Assembly (NCBI RefSeq): GCF_003545815.1
Contig: NZ_PDUW01000007.1
Span: 1 to 64,000 of the forward strand
Direction: 5' to 3'
Source of the DNA: Pusillimonas caeni
GTDB lineage: Bacteria > Pseudomonadota > Gammaproteobacteria > Burkholderiales > Burkholderiaceae_B
DNA: 64,000 nucleotides
Position numbers and translations under genes: made by a program. Positions within the stretch are counted from its first letter, which is position 1, and the number at the start of each line of letters is the position of its first letter. The notes under the pieces are model-generated. The model had not been told where the DNA came from. It made no database searches and saw only the letters and a program-made list of their open reading frames with translations. This document shows, piece after piece, positions 48,791 through 57,778 of the stretch.

Positions 48791-49714
48791 TCAAGCGCAC
48801 AAGGCTTGTGCCAGGGCCGAGCCGACCTGTCCGAAAGGATGCTTCTGGATCAGTTCTTCCAGCTGCTGGACCAGAGCATCGACCTCGCGATGCGTGGTGT
48901 CGACGTCGGCGTGGGCCAGGGCGTATAGCTTGCGACGGGCGTCGAGTGCGCCGGTGATATTGGCCATGGCGTCCTTGTGCAGCTCGGGTGTGGCGATGCG
49001 CGCATCGTGCTGCGCCATGACGCGGCGGAAATGTTCATGGGGATCGGCGTGCAGCCATACGCAGAAAAAGGAGTGCAGCAGCAATTCGTACGTGGCGGGC
49101 TCGACGACGATGCCGCCGCCCGTGGCCAGCACCACCTCGGGATACTGGGCGATGACGCGGTCCAGGCAGCGCTTTTCGAGTTGCCGGAAGCCCGCCTGGC
49201 CGTAGATGGAAAAGATCAGGTCCAGCGCGATGCCGGCTTCTTTTTCGACCTCTTGATTGAGCTCGATGAAAGGCAGATGCAGACGCTGGGCCAGCAAAGG
49301 GCCTAGCGTGGACTTGCCCGCGCCGCGCAGCCCGACGAGAGCGATGCGCCTGGGCGCCTGGCCGGGCCCGGACGCCCCGCCTTCGAGCAAGGCCTTGCGT
49401 ATCTCGCGCAGGCGCGCGGGCGACTGGCGCTTGAGCAGTTCGACGATCAGGGCGTAGTCGGCCCCGTAACGGTCGTCGTCGGCCAGCATGCTGTCGGCGG
49501 AAAGATGCAGCGCCGCGGCCAGCTTGCCCAGCACCGCCAGCGATATATTGCCTTCGCCCCGCTCGACGCGCGAGAGATAGGGCAGCGATATGCCCGATTC
49601 GCGCGCCAGCTGCTTCATGGACATGGCCCGCCCCGCCCTGGCGGCGCGCACGCGCTGTGCGACCCGCTGCTGCAGGTCGGGCGCTTCGATGATCAGTGGT
49701 TCTTTCTGCGCCAT
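48791..49714 (-). CDS. XRE-HTH / shikimate-kinase-like regulator (BoxR/BzdR type)
   Basis: A 307-residue two-part regulator. Residues about 15-75 form an XRE helix-turn-helix (MKQLARESGISLPYLSRVERG core); residues about 125-290 are a shikimate-kinase-like domain with Walker A GLRGAGKST and ATGGGIVVEP. In BzdR and BoxR this domain senses benzoyl-CoA. Here it is 3 nt after the feruloyl-CoA synthase gene, so it may sense an aryl-CoA such as feruloyl-CoA. No aroK role is likely. Confidence 0.92.
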   Translation of the reverse strand: MAQKEPLIIEAPDLQQRVAQRVRAARAGRAMSMKQLARESGISLPYLSRVERGEGNISLAVLGKLAAALHLSADSMLADDDRYGADYALIVELLKRQSPARLREIRKALLEGGASGPGQAPRRIALVGLRGAGKSTLGPLLAQRLHLPFIELNQEVEKEAGIALDLIFSIYGQAGFRQLEKRCLDRVIAQYPEVVLATGGGIVVEPATYELLLHSFFCVWLHADPHEHFRRVMAQHDARIATPELHKDAMANITGALDARRKLYALAHADVDTTHREVDALVQQLEELIQKHPFGQVGSALAQALCA

Positions 49715-49717
49715 GGC

Positions 49718-51565
49718 TTACAACCGGACGATTAGCGGATCGGCTTCGCCGCTGTAAAGCCTGTCGACGAGATGGGCTCGCGCCTTCAGGACGGCCGACT
49801 GGTTGATATAGCCTTTGTCGGTGATTTCGCCGCTGTCGACGGCCGGCGGCATGGTAAGCATCATGGCCCGGTCGGCGAAAGTGGAACTGCCCGTGCCGGC
49901 GCTGCGCATGGCCTGCATGCCGCGCGTGATGTGCTCGATGACGGCGGGGTGGGCGACGACCTGTTCCACCGCCGCGTCGTCGGGCAGGCCCGCCAGCTTG
50001 CGGCATGCCGCCACGTTGGGGAAGATGAGGAAACCGACCGAATCGCGATCGTGGCCGGTCACGACGATGTCCTGAACCGCCGGCGCCAGCATCTCGATGC
50101 CCTTTACCCGCAGGGCGCCCACGCTGACCCAGGTGGCCGTGGTCAGCTTGAAGTCCTCGGATACGCGTCCGTCGAACATCAGGCCCGCGGCCGGGTTCTC
50201 GGGGTCGGCGAACTTCGCCGCATCGCCGATGCGGTAGTAGCCTTCTTCATCGAACGCCTTGGCGGTTTCTTCGGGCTGCTTGAAATAGCCCGGGGTGATG
50301 TTGGGCCCCTTGACGCGTACTTCGAGCTTGTCGCCGCTGGGAACCAGCTTGATCGACACGCCGGGCACCGGCAGCCCGATCACGCCGGAGCGCGCGGCCT
50401 GGTAATGGCAGTCGGTGGCCAGCGGCGAGGTTTCGGTCGACCCCCAGGCGGTGACCATGGGGACCGCATAGCCCAGTTCTTGCTTGGAGAGTTCGATCAG
50501 GCCGTCCCACAGATGCTGCGGCAAGGCGGCCGCCGCATAGAAGATGACCTGCAGACGAGAGAAAAACTTGCTGCGCAGCCCGGCATCGGAGCGCAGCACC
50601 GGCAGCAGCATGTCGAAGGCGCGCGGCACGTTCAGGTAAAGGGTGGGCGCGACGTCGCGCAGGTTCTGCACCGATTGGTCGAACATGCCCGGCAGCGGCT
50701 TGCCGCCGTCCAGATACAAGGTTCCGCCGTTGGCCAGAATGACATTGAAATTGTGGTTGCCGCCGAAGGTATGGTTCCATGGCAGCCAATCGAGCAGAAC
50801 CGGCGGATGCTCCGTAAGAAAAGGCCATACCTGGCGCTTGGCCTGCTGGCTGGCGCACAGCATGCGCTGCGTGTTGATCACCCCTTTGGGATAGCCGGTG
50901 GAGCCCGAGGTGAACAGGATCTTCGCGATGGTGTCGGGTCCCACCTGGCGATAAGCCTCGTCCACCGCCGGCCCGTCCTCTCCCTTCAACAGTGCGGAAA
51001 ACCGCAGGGCGTCCCCGGGAAGGTCGTCGTGATCGGAGACGATGAGGGTGGCCTTGTGCAGGCCCTCGATCGACTTGAGCGCGGGTTTGAAGCGCTCTGC
51101 CCCGCCCACGTAGATGAACTCCGGATCGAGCCGCTCGATCAGGTTCTTCAGCTTGGCGTGGTCTTTTGAAACCAAGGAATAGGCCGGCGACACCGCCGTG
51201 TAGGCGATGCCCACGTGCATGCAGGCCAACATGATGAGGCCATGCTCGACGCTGTTGTCGGTCATGACGCAAACGGGATAATCGGGGCGCTTGTGATGCT
51301 GTAGCAGCCAGCCCGCGATGCGCCGCACCGTGTCCAGCGCCTGGCCGTAAGTTACGCCCTGCCAGGCGCCCTGCGGGCCGCGCTCCAGCAAGAAATCGCG
51401 CTCGGGAGTTTCGCGCCCCCAATGCTCGAGGTATTCACCCACGCAACGGGCATAGGGCTCCAAAGCCATGGGCGTGTCGAGCACCATGGTGCCGTCGGCG
51501 CGTGTCTCGACCTTGACGGCGGGCTCGGCGAACAAGCGCGCGCCTTGGATTTCGGGCATATTCAC
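49718..51565 (-). CDS. fcs: Feruloyl-CoA synthase
   Basis: A 615-residue acyl-CoA ligase that activates ferulate and related hydroxycinnamates. [14 protein letters not shown] is the AMP-binding P-loop, [14 protein letters not shown] the A5 motif, [14 protein letters not shown] the hinge, and the [17 protein letters not shown] stretch is specific to Fcs. The end lacks the usual K of A10 in standard context but has [12 protein letters not shown] prefer GTG 51565 (GGAGA 5 nt before); ATG 51577 is in frame. No ech (hydratase/aldolase) or vdh gene lies nearby, which is unusual. Confidence 0.9.
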   Translation of the reverse strand: MNMPEIQGARLFAEPAVKVETRADGTMVLDTPMALEPYARCVGEYLEHWGRETPERDFLLERGPQGAWQGVTYGQALDTVRRIAGWLLQHHKRPDYPVCVMTDNSVEHGLIMLACMHVGIAYTAVSPAYSLVSKDHAKLKNLIERLDPEFIYVGGAERFKPALKSIEGLHKATLIVSDHDDLPGDALRFSALLKGEDGPAVDEAYRQVGPDTIAKILFTSGSTGYPKGVINTQRMLCASQQAKRQVWPFLTEHPPVLLDWLPWNHTFGGNHNFNVILANGGTLYLDGGKPLPGMFDQSVQNLRDVAPTLYLNVPRAFDMLLPVLRSDAGLRSKFFSRLQVIFYAAAALPQHLWDGLIELSKQELGYAVPMVTAWGSTETSPLATDCHYQAARSGVIGLPVPGVSIKLVPSGDKLEVRVKGPNITPGYFKQPEETAKAFDEEGYYRIGDAAKFADPENPAAGLMFDGRVSEDFKLTTATWVSVGALRVKGIEMLAPAVQDIVVTGHDRDSVGFLIFPNVAACRKLAGLPDDAAVEQVVAHPAVIEHITRGMQAMRSAGTGSSTFADRAMMLTMPPAVDSGEITDKGYINQSAVLKARAHLVDRLYSGEADPLIVRL

Positions 51566-51586
51566 TGTTGTCTCCATTGCATTGTG

Positions 51587-51614
51587 AACGATGCGTTTCC
51601 ATACGGGCATCGTT
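51587..51614. promoter_or_regulatory. Inverted repeat in the fcs leader, candidate regulator site
   Basis: AACGATGC (51587-51594) and GCATCGTT (51607-51614) are perfect inverted repeats 20 bp apart centre to centre (two helix turns), between the predicted promoter and fcs. A TGCA (51614-51617) lies at the edge, recalling the TGCA motifs of BzdR/BoxR sites. Confidence 0.35.
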
Positions 51615-51648
51615 GCATCATCGCGAGTGGTTCTCGCTGGATAGAAAT

Positions 51649-51677
51649 ACTATACGCAATTGGTTTTAGCGAAACAA
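51649..51677 (-). promoter_or_regulatory. Likely fcs promoter
   Basis: On the minus strand TTGTTT (51672-51677) and TATAGT (51649-51654) are 17 nt apart. The start of transcription would be about 75 nt before the fcs start, with the dyad at 51587-51614 inside the leader. Confidence 0.45.
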
Positions 51678-51734
51678 TTTATAGTTAACCCCTATATTCG
51701 GGGCTGACTCCTTCGGAGCTTCTAGGCAGATACT

Positions 51735-52361
51735 ATGGACGAAATCCCTTTGTTTCCGTTGGGACGGGCCTTGTTTCCCGACGGGGTGCTGCATCTGCGC
51801 GTGTTCGAGGTGCGCTATCTGGACATGATACGCCGCTGCATCGCGGACGGCAGCGAGTTCGGCGTAGTCGGCCTGCTGGAAGGCCGCGAGGTGCGCTCCC
51901 CGGAAAGCGTCGAAACCCTGGCGACCGCCGGCACCATGGCCCGCATCGACGCCTGGCATGCGCCCATGCCGGCGCTCATCCACGTCCGCTGCATAGGCAC
52001 CGCGCCTTTCGAGCTATTGAGCAGCCGACAGGAAAAATACGGCCTTTGGGTGGGCCGCAGCGCTGCGCTGGAGCCCGATTCGCCCACGCCCCTGCCCGCC
52101 GCCTTGAAACCCAGCGCCGATGTCCTGGGCAGGCTCATTGCCAATATGCAGAAAGAAGAGATGCCCGCGGCCGCCATGCCGTTGGCGCCGCCCTTCAAGC
52201 TCGATGAATGCGGATGGGTGGCCGATCGCTGGGCCGAACTGCTGCCGCTGACGGCCCTGCAAAGGCAGAACCTGCTGAAAATGCGCGACCCGCGCCAGAG
52301 GCTGGAACGCGTGCAGGGCTATATACGCCTGCACGGACTGTTCGACTCTCAGGACCCTTAG
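51735..52361 (+). CDS. LON substrate-binding-domain protein
   Basis: A 208-residue protein consisting only of a Lon N-terminal (PUA-like) domain: IPLFPLGRALFPDGVLHLRVFE is the classic opening and PLTALQRQNLLKMRDPRQRL the usual helical end. It has no ATPase or protease part. Function of such stand-alone domains is unknown; they may bind unfolded segments. The TAG stop (52359-52361) lies inside a 24-bp palindrome of the repeat family. Confidence 0.88.
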   Translation: MDEIPLFPLGRALFPDGVLHLRVFEVRYLDMIRRCIADGSEFGVVGLLEGREVRSPESVETLATAGTMARIDAWHAPMPALIHVRCIGTAPFELLSSRQEKYGLWVGRSAALEPDSPTPLPAALKPSADVLGRLIANMQKEEMPAAAMPLAPPFKLDECGWVADRWAELLPLTALQRQNLLKMRDPRQRLERVQGYIRLHGLFDSQDP

Positions 52362-52381
52362 GGCCTGTTAACAGGCCCTAA
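52358..52381. repeat. Perfect 24-bp palindrome, collapsed copy of the GGGCCTGTT repeat
   Basis: TTAGGGCCTGTT followed by its exact reverse complement. It equals two ends of the 23007 element joined without interior. It supplies the stop codon of the LON-domain gene and separates it from the convergent ferritin-like gene, where it may also act as a bidirectional hairpin. Confidence 0.75.
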
Positions 52382-52397
52382 GCCAAAGCCCGGCGTG

Positions 52398-53228
52398 CTA
52401 GCGCAGCAGCCAGCTCGCCGCCCGCGACAAGGGGCCTTCGATCACCTGGTTGACCCGGGGCGGCAGGCTCAAGGGACGCAGCACCATCTTGGCCGCCATA
52501 TTGACCGGATAATGGCGCTTGACCGCCTTGCCCAGCCCGCTCAGCACGGCCCGGAAAGCCTGCCTGTCCGCCTGCCGGTCGGCGCCGGGATGCCTGTGCG
52601 CATATACATGCCACAGGGCCACCTCGGCGTCCGAATTGCGGGCCTCGACCACGCGGCGCCGGATGGCTCCGAGCACTCGCCAGCGGCTGGGCGACTCGCG
52701 CTCGCTGTAGTGCCTGAAGTATTGGTAGAAATGCTTGTAGTGGCCGACCTCTTCGGCCCGGATGCGGGCCGCTATGCCGGACAGCACCGGTTCGGTCGCA
52801 TGCTGGCTGAGCGCAGTGTAGAAGGTCGCCGTGCCCGTCTCGACGACGCAGCGCGCCACCATCTCGAGGCCGCGCGTCGGTTCGAATTCTTCGATGGTGC
52901 ACATCTTGGAGTACTCGTCGAAGAAGGAGTCGTAGGCGGCCTGCCAGTCGAATTCAGGCCAGACGTGCCGCACATAGTCGCGCAAGGAGTAGCCGTGGCG
53001 CATTTCCTCGTGCTGCCATTGCTCTTGCAGCCATTGCACCACATCGTCGTCGCCCTCGAAATGCTGGATGAGGTTGCTGGTATATAGATCGGAGGCGATC
53101 TCGATGAACGACGCGCTGGTGACGAGATAGAACAAGTCTTCGCGCGTACGCGCTTCTGAAACGTCGATCTGTTCGAAGGGAATCTGATCCAATCCCCAAC
53201 GAGGAGCTTGTATCGTGGACTCTTGCAT
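52398..53228 (-). CDS. Ferritin-like diiron protein
   Basis: A 276-residue, mainly helical protein from ATG 53228. The diiron carboxylate motifs are EQWQHEEMRHGYSL and RAEEVGHYKHFYQYF, plus further Glu in SFIEIASDLY and VETGTATFY, so two ExxH pairs in a four-helix bundle. It resembles acyl-ACP-desaturase/ferritin-like proteins of Burkholderiales that have no assigned role. No signal peptide. The upstream extension of the frame is not coding. Divergent from cytochrome b561. Confidence 0.82.
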   Translation of the reverse strand: MQESTIQAPRWGLDQIPFEQIDVSEARTREDLFYLVTSASFIEIASDLYTSNLIQHFEGDDDVVQWLQEQWQHEEMRHGYSLRDYVRHVWPEFDWQAAYDSFFDEYSKMCTIEEFEPTRGLEMVARCVVETGTATFYTALSQHATEPVLSGIAARIRAEEVGHYKHFYQYFRHYSERESPSRWRVLGAIRRRVVEARNSDAEVALWHVYAHRHPGADRQADRQAFRAVLSGLGKAVKRHYPVNMAAKMVLRPLSLPPRVNQVIEGPLSRAASWLLR

Positions 53229-53462
53229 CGGTTTGCGCTCTGCGTGTTGGTTGACTCGTGGCACTGAAGCGAATGCTAGTGTACGCTTATTCATGTCCAA
53301 GGATAACGCCCTGCGACGCCCCATGAATGTCAAGTTGTAAAGTCGCCATGGTATAAGAGCCAACCCATCCATTGCCTCCCTGTCCGCCGCGGCGTCAGCC
53401 TCGCGGGAAGACGCTCCGGCCGGCAAGGCGGCATGCCCAGTTCTCGTCAACAAGGAAAAAGC

Positions 53463-54014
53463 ATGCAAAATACCTCCCAGACCCGTGACTCGGCTCTCCG
53501 CTACGGAAGCATCACCCGCACGCTGCACTGGCTCATGGCCGTGGTGCTCGCCTGGCAGTTCACGTCGGCCGGCGCCCATCTGCTGGCGGAAGATTCCGCT
53601 CTGGACGAATTCATGTGGTCCACCCACAAGACGTCCGGCTTCCTGCTCATGGTGCTGATTCTTGTCCGCGTGCTCTGGGCGCTGGCGAACACCGGACGCC
53701 GTCCGCCCTCGGTCAGCGTGCTGGCGCGTCTGGGCCACGCCTGTCTGTACCTGCTCATGGTCGCCGTTCCGCTCGTTGCGCTGATCCGCCAGTACGGTTC
53801 GGGCAGGGCCTTCTCGCCTTTCGGCATTCCGCTGATGTCCGGCTTCGAGGGCGATAAAATAGAATGGATGACCGACCTGGGCAGCACCTTCCACAGCCTG
53901 CTGGGCTGGCTGCTGTTCGCCCTTGTGGTCGGCCATATCGTCGCCGCCTTCTGGCATCACCTGGCGGGCGACAAGAACGTGATGTACCGCATCATCGGCA
54001 CTCCCCGCCGCTGA
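53463..54014 (+). CDS. Cytochrome b561
   Basis: A 183-residue four-helix di-haem membrane protein. Candidate haem ligands are His in TRTLHWLMAVVLA, THKTSGFLLMV, GHACLYLLMVAV-type and VVGHIVAAFWHH helices. It moves electrons between the quinone pool and periplasm, in related bacteria to oxygen via superoxide-oxidase activity. AGGA upstream of ATG 53463. It is followed 70 bp on by a hemerythrin-domain gene. Confidence 0.93.
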   Translation: MQNTSQTRDSALRYGSITRTLHWLMAVVLAWQFTSAGAHLLAEDSALDEFMWSTHKTSGFLLMVLILVRVLWALANTGRRPPSVSVLARLGHACLYLLMVAVPLVALIRQYGSGRAFSPFGIPLMSGFEGDKIEWMTDLGSTFHSLLGWLLFALVVGHIVAAFWHHLAGDKNVMYRIIGTPRR

Positions 54015-54084
54015 CTCGAGAATCGGCGCGCCCTCGGTCCCTTCCGCCGGGCCGTTCGGCCGCCGCCCACAGCAAGGACACGCC

Positions 54085-54627
54085 ATGGCTCAATCGTTTC
54101 CGGGCTTCAATGCTCCCTCCGCCGGTTTCGACGAGCCGGTGGACATGCTCTCGGCCTGCCACGACAAATTGCGCAGCCGCTGCGAAACCCTGTCGCGGCT
54201 GCCGGACCACGTGGCCCGGCACGGCGCCGACGAGCACGCGCGCAGCGCGGCCCAGAGCATACTGCGCTATTTCGACGGCCCCGCCCTGTACCATCATGCC
54301 GACGAGGAAAAAGATCTTTTCCCCGCCCTGCTCGAATCGGTGGCCGGCTCCGATGCGACATGCCTGCGCGGCTTGTTCGACAGGCTGTCCACCGAACACC
54401 GCCAACTCGAGAGTCAATGGCAGCGCCTGCGGCCGCTGCTGCTCCGGCTGTGCGAAGGCGAGGCCGTGGCGCTGTCCGCCCGGGATATCCAGGCCTTCAT
54501 GGACGGCTATGCCGACCACCTGCAATGCGAAGACCAGGAACTGCTCCCCCTGGCCCGGCGCATGCTCGATGGCGCATCGCTCGAGCGCATCGGAAGCGCC
54601 ATGCGCGAGCGGCGCAATCCGGCCTGA
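54085..54627 (+). CDS. Hemerythrin-domain protein
   Basis: A 180-residue helical protein with the HHE pattern: ACHDKL, ALYHHADEEKDLFPALL, STEHRQLE and DHLQCEDQELLPLA provide His/Glu/Asp ligands for a diiron O2/NO site. AAGGA before ATG 54085. It sits between cytochrome b561 and the Cu-Zn SOD gene. Confidence 0.9.
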   Translation: MAQSFPGFNAPSAGFDEPVDMLSACHDKLRSRCETLSRLPDHVARHGADEHARSAAQSILRYFDGPALYHHADEEKDLFPALLESVAGSDATCLRGLFDRLSTEHRQLESQWQRLRPLLLRLCEGEAVALSARDIQAFMDGYADHLQCEDQELLPLARRMLDGASLERIGSAMRERRNPA

Positions 54628-54629
54628 CG

Positions 54630-55229
54630 CTACTCCACCACGCCGCAGGCCATGCGGCCGCCGCCACCGCCCAGCGGCATGGGATGATCGGAGTAATTGT
54701 CGCCGCCCTCGTGCACCATCAGCGACCTGCCCTGGATCTGATCCAGCTTGGTCAGCCTGGGCGCCAACACCGGCAGCTGCGCGTTGCCCTTCGAGTCGAC
54801 ATAGAGCGCGGGCAGATCGCCCAGATGCCCGTCGCCCCATGGGGCCCCGTGCTTCTTGCTGCCCTCGGGATCCAGGTGCCCGCCGGCCGCGCCGGCGGCC
54901 GTCACCTTGCCATCCTTCTCCTCGGGTTCGCAGCTGGGCTTTTCGTGCACGTGGAAGCCGTGGACGCCGGGATTCAGGCCTTTGAGGTTGGGCGTAAACA
55001 CCAGGCCGTACTTGGACTCGGACACGACGACTTCTCCGATCTCGTCCATCACGCCCTTCTGGGACACTTGATGCAGGGTCACCTTGACGTCCGCGTGCGC
55101 CGCCGTGGCAAGGAACCCGCCCAGAACCAAGGCGCCCGCCATCCACACGCAGCGGCGCCGCGCCGAGCGCCCTCGCTCGGCCGCGCCACCGGAACGGCCC
55201 GCCGGGAAATCGATTGCTGAAATTGACAT
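54630..55229 (-). CDS. sodC: Cu-Zn superoxide dismutase, periplasmic
   Basis: A 199-residue protein from ATG 55229 with AGGAGG 6 nt before it. A signal region ([18 protein letters not shown]) directs export; the preceding 30 residues are Arg-rich and long. [10 protein letters not shown] gives copper His ligands and the first disulfide Cys, [25 protein letters not shown] the zinc loop, [12 protein letters not shown] and [11 protein letters not shown] the last ligand and second Cys. Its stop faces the hemerythrin gene 2 nt away. Confidence 0.95.
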   Translation of the reverse strand: MSISAIDFPAGRSGGAAERGRSARRRCVWMAGALVLGGFLATAAHADVKVTLHQVSQKGVMDEIGEVVVSESKYGLVFTPNLKGLNPGVHGFHVHEKPSCEPEEKDGKVTAAGAAGGHLDPEGSKKHGAPWGDGHLGDLPALYVDSKGNAQLPVLAPRLTKLDQIQGRSLMVHEGGDNYSDHPMPLGGGGGRMACGVVE

Positions 55230-55299
55230 GGATGCCTCCTGGTCAGACGAAGAAATGGAAATACAGCCTCGGCCCGCGGCAGCAAGCGCCATGCCCCGT

Positions 55300-56226
55300 T
55301 CAGGACTTCGCCTCGAGAAGCGCCTCGGCCATCTGCCATTCGCCGCTACGGATGCGAGCCACCATCGCGTTGCGCAGCCCTTCGGCGATATGCCGCACGC
55401 CTGCCGAGTGTCGGCGCACGTTGTTGACATACATGGACCAGGTCATGGGCAAGTCGACAATGGGGGCAGCCCGCAGCGTGCTCATAGGAAATTCATACAA
55501 GGCGCAGTACGGCATCACCGTCATGCCGTGCCCATCGTTCACCAATGAAAGGCAAAGGGGCAAGGTTTCCGCGTCGGCGGCACGCCGGTATTTTTCCCCA
55601 TGCTGCTTCAGATAGGCCTCCACACGCATGCGGATGATGTTGGGACGGCCGGGCAGTATGAGCCGGCAGCGCCCCAACTGCCGAGCGTCGACGCCGCGAT
55701 CAGGCCGCAGCCCCGAGTCGGCGTTGCCCACCAGGAACACCTGCTCGCGAACCAGCGGAATCCGTTCGAATTGGGGTGATTCGTCTTCGCGATCTTCCAT
55801 GATCGCCACGTCGATCAGGCTTTGATGCATCCATTCGCGCAAGTGATGAAGAAACCCCTCGTAGATTCGCAATGACACCGGCGACTCGCGATCCAGTTCG
55901 CGCGATGCGAAGGGCGCGGTCACCAGCTTGTTCATGGAAAACGGCAGGCCGATGGAAACCTGGGTCTTGACCTGACGGCCGATTTCGGCCCGCAGCAGCT
56001 CGGCCTGCCGGAGTATGGGACGGGCGCCATTGGCCAGGATGAGTCCGGCGTCGGTAAGCCGCACGCCCCTCGAACCCCGTACCAGCAAGGTGACACTGAG
56101 ATCATGCTCCAGCGCCGCGATGCGCCGGGCCAGTGCGGGCTGGGTCATTTCAAGGTCTTCGGCGGCGCGATTGATGCTTCCGAACTCCGCAACACGCAGA
56201 AAGCACTGCACAAGCTCCAGATTCAT
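55300..56226 (-). CDS. LysR-family regulator of the divergent catabolic cluster
   Basis: A 308-residue LTTR from ATG 56226. The N-terminal helix-turn-helix is [23 protein letters not shown]; the co-inducer domain follows ([30 protein letters not shown]). The gene diverges from the cupin operon across 154 bp containing a 25-bp dyad, the classical arrangement for an LTTR that controls its neighbour and itself. Inducer unknown, probably an aromatic acid. Confidence 0.92.
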   Translation of the reverse strand: MNLELVQCFLRVAEFGSINRAAEDLEMTQPALARRIAALEHDLSVTLLVRGSRGVRLTDAGLILANGARPILRQAELLRAEIGRQVKTQVSIGLPFSMNKLVTAPFASRELDRESPVSLRIYEGFLHHLREWMHQSLIDVAIMEDREDESPQFERIPLVREQVFLVGNADSGLRPDRGVDARQLGRCRLILPGRPNIIRMRVEAYLKQHGEKYRRAADAETLPLCLSLVNDGHGMTVMPYCALYEFPMSTLRAAPIVDLPMTWSMYVNNVRRHSAGVRHIAEGLRNAMVARIRSGEWQMAEALLEAKS

Positions 56227-56309
56227 GTCTGCCTCCGATAAACGGGCCGCGTCTCGCATCCAAGCATATACGGTTTCTCGTCGCAGATAGACGTTTTTCG
56301 TTTAACGGC

Positions 56310-56334
56310 TCAACGATATTACATGTATCGCTGA
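56310..56334. promoter_or_regulatory. LTTR-type dyad between lysR and the cupin operon
   Basis: TCAaCGATA and TATCGcTGA form a 9-bp inverted repeat with one mismatch and a 7-nt centre. It ends 46 nt before the cupin start; a -10-like TAGAAT lies at 56349-56354 and any -35 would overlap the dyad, as in activator-dependent promoters. Confidence 0.5.
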
Positions 56335-56380
56335 ACTGGCAAGCCTCCTAGAATCGATTTCAAAGAGGAGAAACCCAGCC

Positions 56381-56944
56381 ATGACAACATCGGACGAAGC
56401 AATAGCCATCAGACGCGTCGTAACGGGACACGATAAGAACGGCAGATCCGTCATCGCCCAAGACAGTATTTCACCCTTCATCCTGACTCTGCCCAGCGTA
56501 CCCGGCCTGGTGGTGACCGACCTGTGGAAGACTTTCGACTCTCCGGCAAATGCGCACGTCCTTGAAGAGCCCTGCACGCGCGACATTACCTTGACCCCGC
56601 CCAGGCGCGGCACCGTCCTGCGCACCGTGCAGTTCCCGCCCGATGCCAGCTACATGGACAAATGGGACCCGCATGCCCATTTTTCGTCTATGGGCAGCGA
56701 GTCGGCACTCGAGAATGCCCAAGACAAAGCCGCGATGCACTGCACCCAGACAGTCGACTATGCCATCGTGCTGTCGGGCGAAATATGGGCCCTGATGGAC
56801 GAAGGCGAAGTCCTGCTTCGTCGCGGAGACGTTCTGGTGCAGCGGGCGACGAACCATGGCTGGAGCAATCGCAGCGAACAACCGGCGCTAGTCGCGTTCG
56901 TGCTCGTCGATGCGCAGCGGTACCACGGTCCGTCCGAAGACTGA
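56381..56944 (+). CDS. Cupin-domain protein
   Basis: A 187-residue single-cupin protein (residues about 85-180 hold the barrel: MHCTQTVDYAIVLSGEIWALM, LLRRGDVLVQRATNHGWSN). Only part of the usual His/His/Glu set is seen: His of MHCT, Glu of SGEI and His of TNHGW. Similar cupins accompany aromatic-degradation genes, as isomerases or ligand-binding proteins. AGAGGAG precedes ATG 56381. First gene of the rightward operon; 1 nt before the hydrolase. Confidence 0.85.
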   Translation: MTTSDEAIAIRRVVTGHDKNGRSVIAQDSISPFILTLPSVPGLVVTDLWKTFDSPANAHVLEEPCTRDITLTPPRRGTVLRTVQFPPDASYMDKWDPHAHFSSMGSESALENAQDKAAMHCTQTVDYAIVLSGEIWALMDEGEVLLRRGDVLVQRATNHGWSNRSEQPALVAFVLVDAQRYHGPSED

Positions 56945-56945
56945 C

Positions 56946-57764
56946 ATGCGAACCCTCCACATTCCCTCACAGCCTCGCCTGGCCGCCACCGTCTGCGGCT
57001 CGGGCCCCCTGGTCATCATGATCCACGGCTTGGGCGGCGACCGCAGCATCTGGCGGCCGCAACTGCAGGGGCTGAAAGACCACTTCACCGCGGTCAGCCT
57101 CGATCTGCGCGGCTACGGCGAGAGTGATCCTGCTCCCCTTCCGCTGGACTTCAAGAAAGACTTCTGCGCCGACGTGATCGCGACCATGGACTTCTTCGGC
57201 GCCCCCCGCGCGCATCTCGTCGGGCTCTCCATGGGGGGACGCGTCGCGCGCACCACTGCCTTGCAGGCGCCTCGACGGGTGGCCTCCTTGATCCTGGCCA
57301 ACACCAGTCCGGGCTTCGATCACCTGGACGATGCCCAAGCCGAGGCGTTTATCCGCTCGCGCTCCAGCTTCGCCACCGACGAGCGTCTGCCACCCGAGTT
57401 CGGCCGCCGGCAAGCGGCGGCCATGATGGCCGATACGGCCTCCAGGCAAGCCCTGGACGCGGCGGCTCGAGCCATGAGCACCTTGCGGGCCGATCACTAC
57501 TTAAGTGTATTGAGGGCGTCCACGATACAAGACCGCGGCGACAAGCTCGAGACCATCGGCTGTCCGACCCTGATCATCGCCAGCGACCAGGACACCGTCT
57601 ATCCCCAGGCCGTCACGCAAGAACTGCTGGCCCGTATTCCGCACGCCGCCTCGGCCGTCATCGCCAACGCGGGGCACATCAGCAATCTAGAGCAGCCCCA
57701 GGCCTTCAACGAGGCGATCCTGGCGTTCCTGAAAGCTCAGAAAAACGATTCAGCGTACAGCTGA
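56946..57764 (+). CDS. Alpha/beta-hydrolase (enol-lactonase / ring-fission hydrolase type)
   Basis: A 272-residue hydrolase. MIHGLGGDRSIW is the oxyanion segment, LVGLSMGGRVA the nucleophile elbow, IASDQDTVYP the Asp and ANAGHISNLEQP the catalytic His. It resembles 3-oxoadipate enol-lactonases and C-C bond hydrolases. The stop-start spacing of 1 nt to the cupin gene and 14 nt to the hydroxylase argues for one pathway. Confidence 0.88.
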   Translation: MRTLHIPSQPRLAATVCGSGPLVIMIHGLGGDRSIWRPQLQGLKDHFTAVSLDLRGYGESDPAPLPLDFKKDFCADVIATMDFFGAPRAHLVGLSMGGRVARTTALQAPRRVASLILANTSPGFDHLDDAQAEAFIRSRSSFATDERLPPEFGRRQAAAMMADTASRQALDAAARAMSTLRADHYLSVLRASTIQDRGDKLETIGCPTLIIASDQDTVYPQAVTQELLARIPHAASAVIANAGHISNLEQPQAFNEAILAFLKAQKNDSAYS

Positions 57765-57778
57765 TCCCCGGAGGAAAC

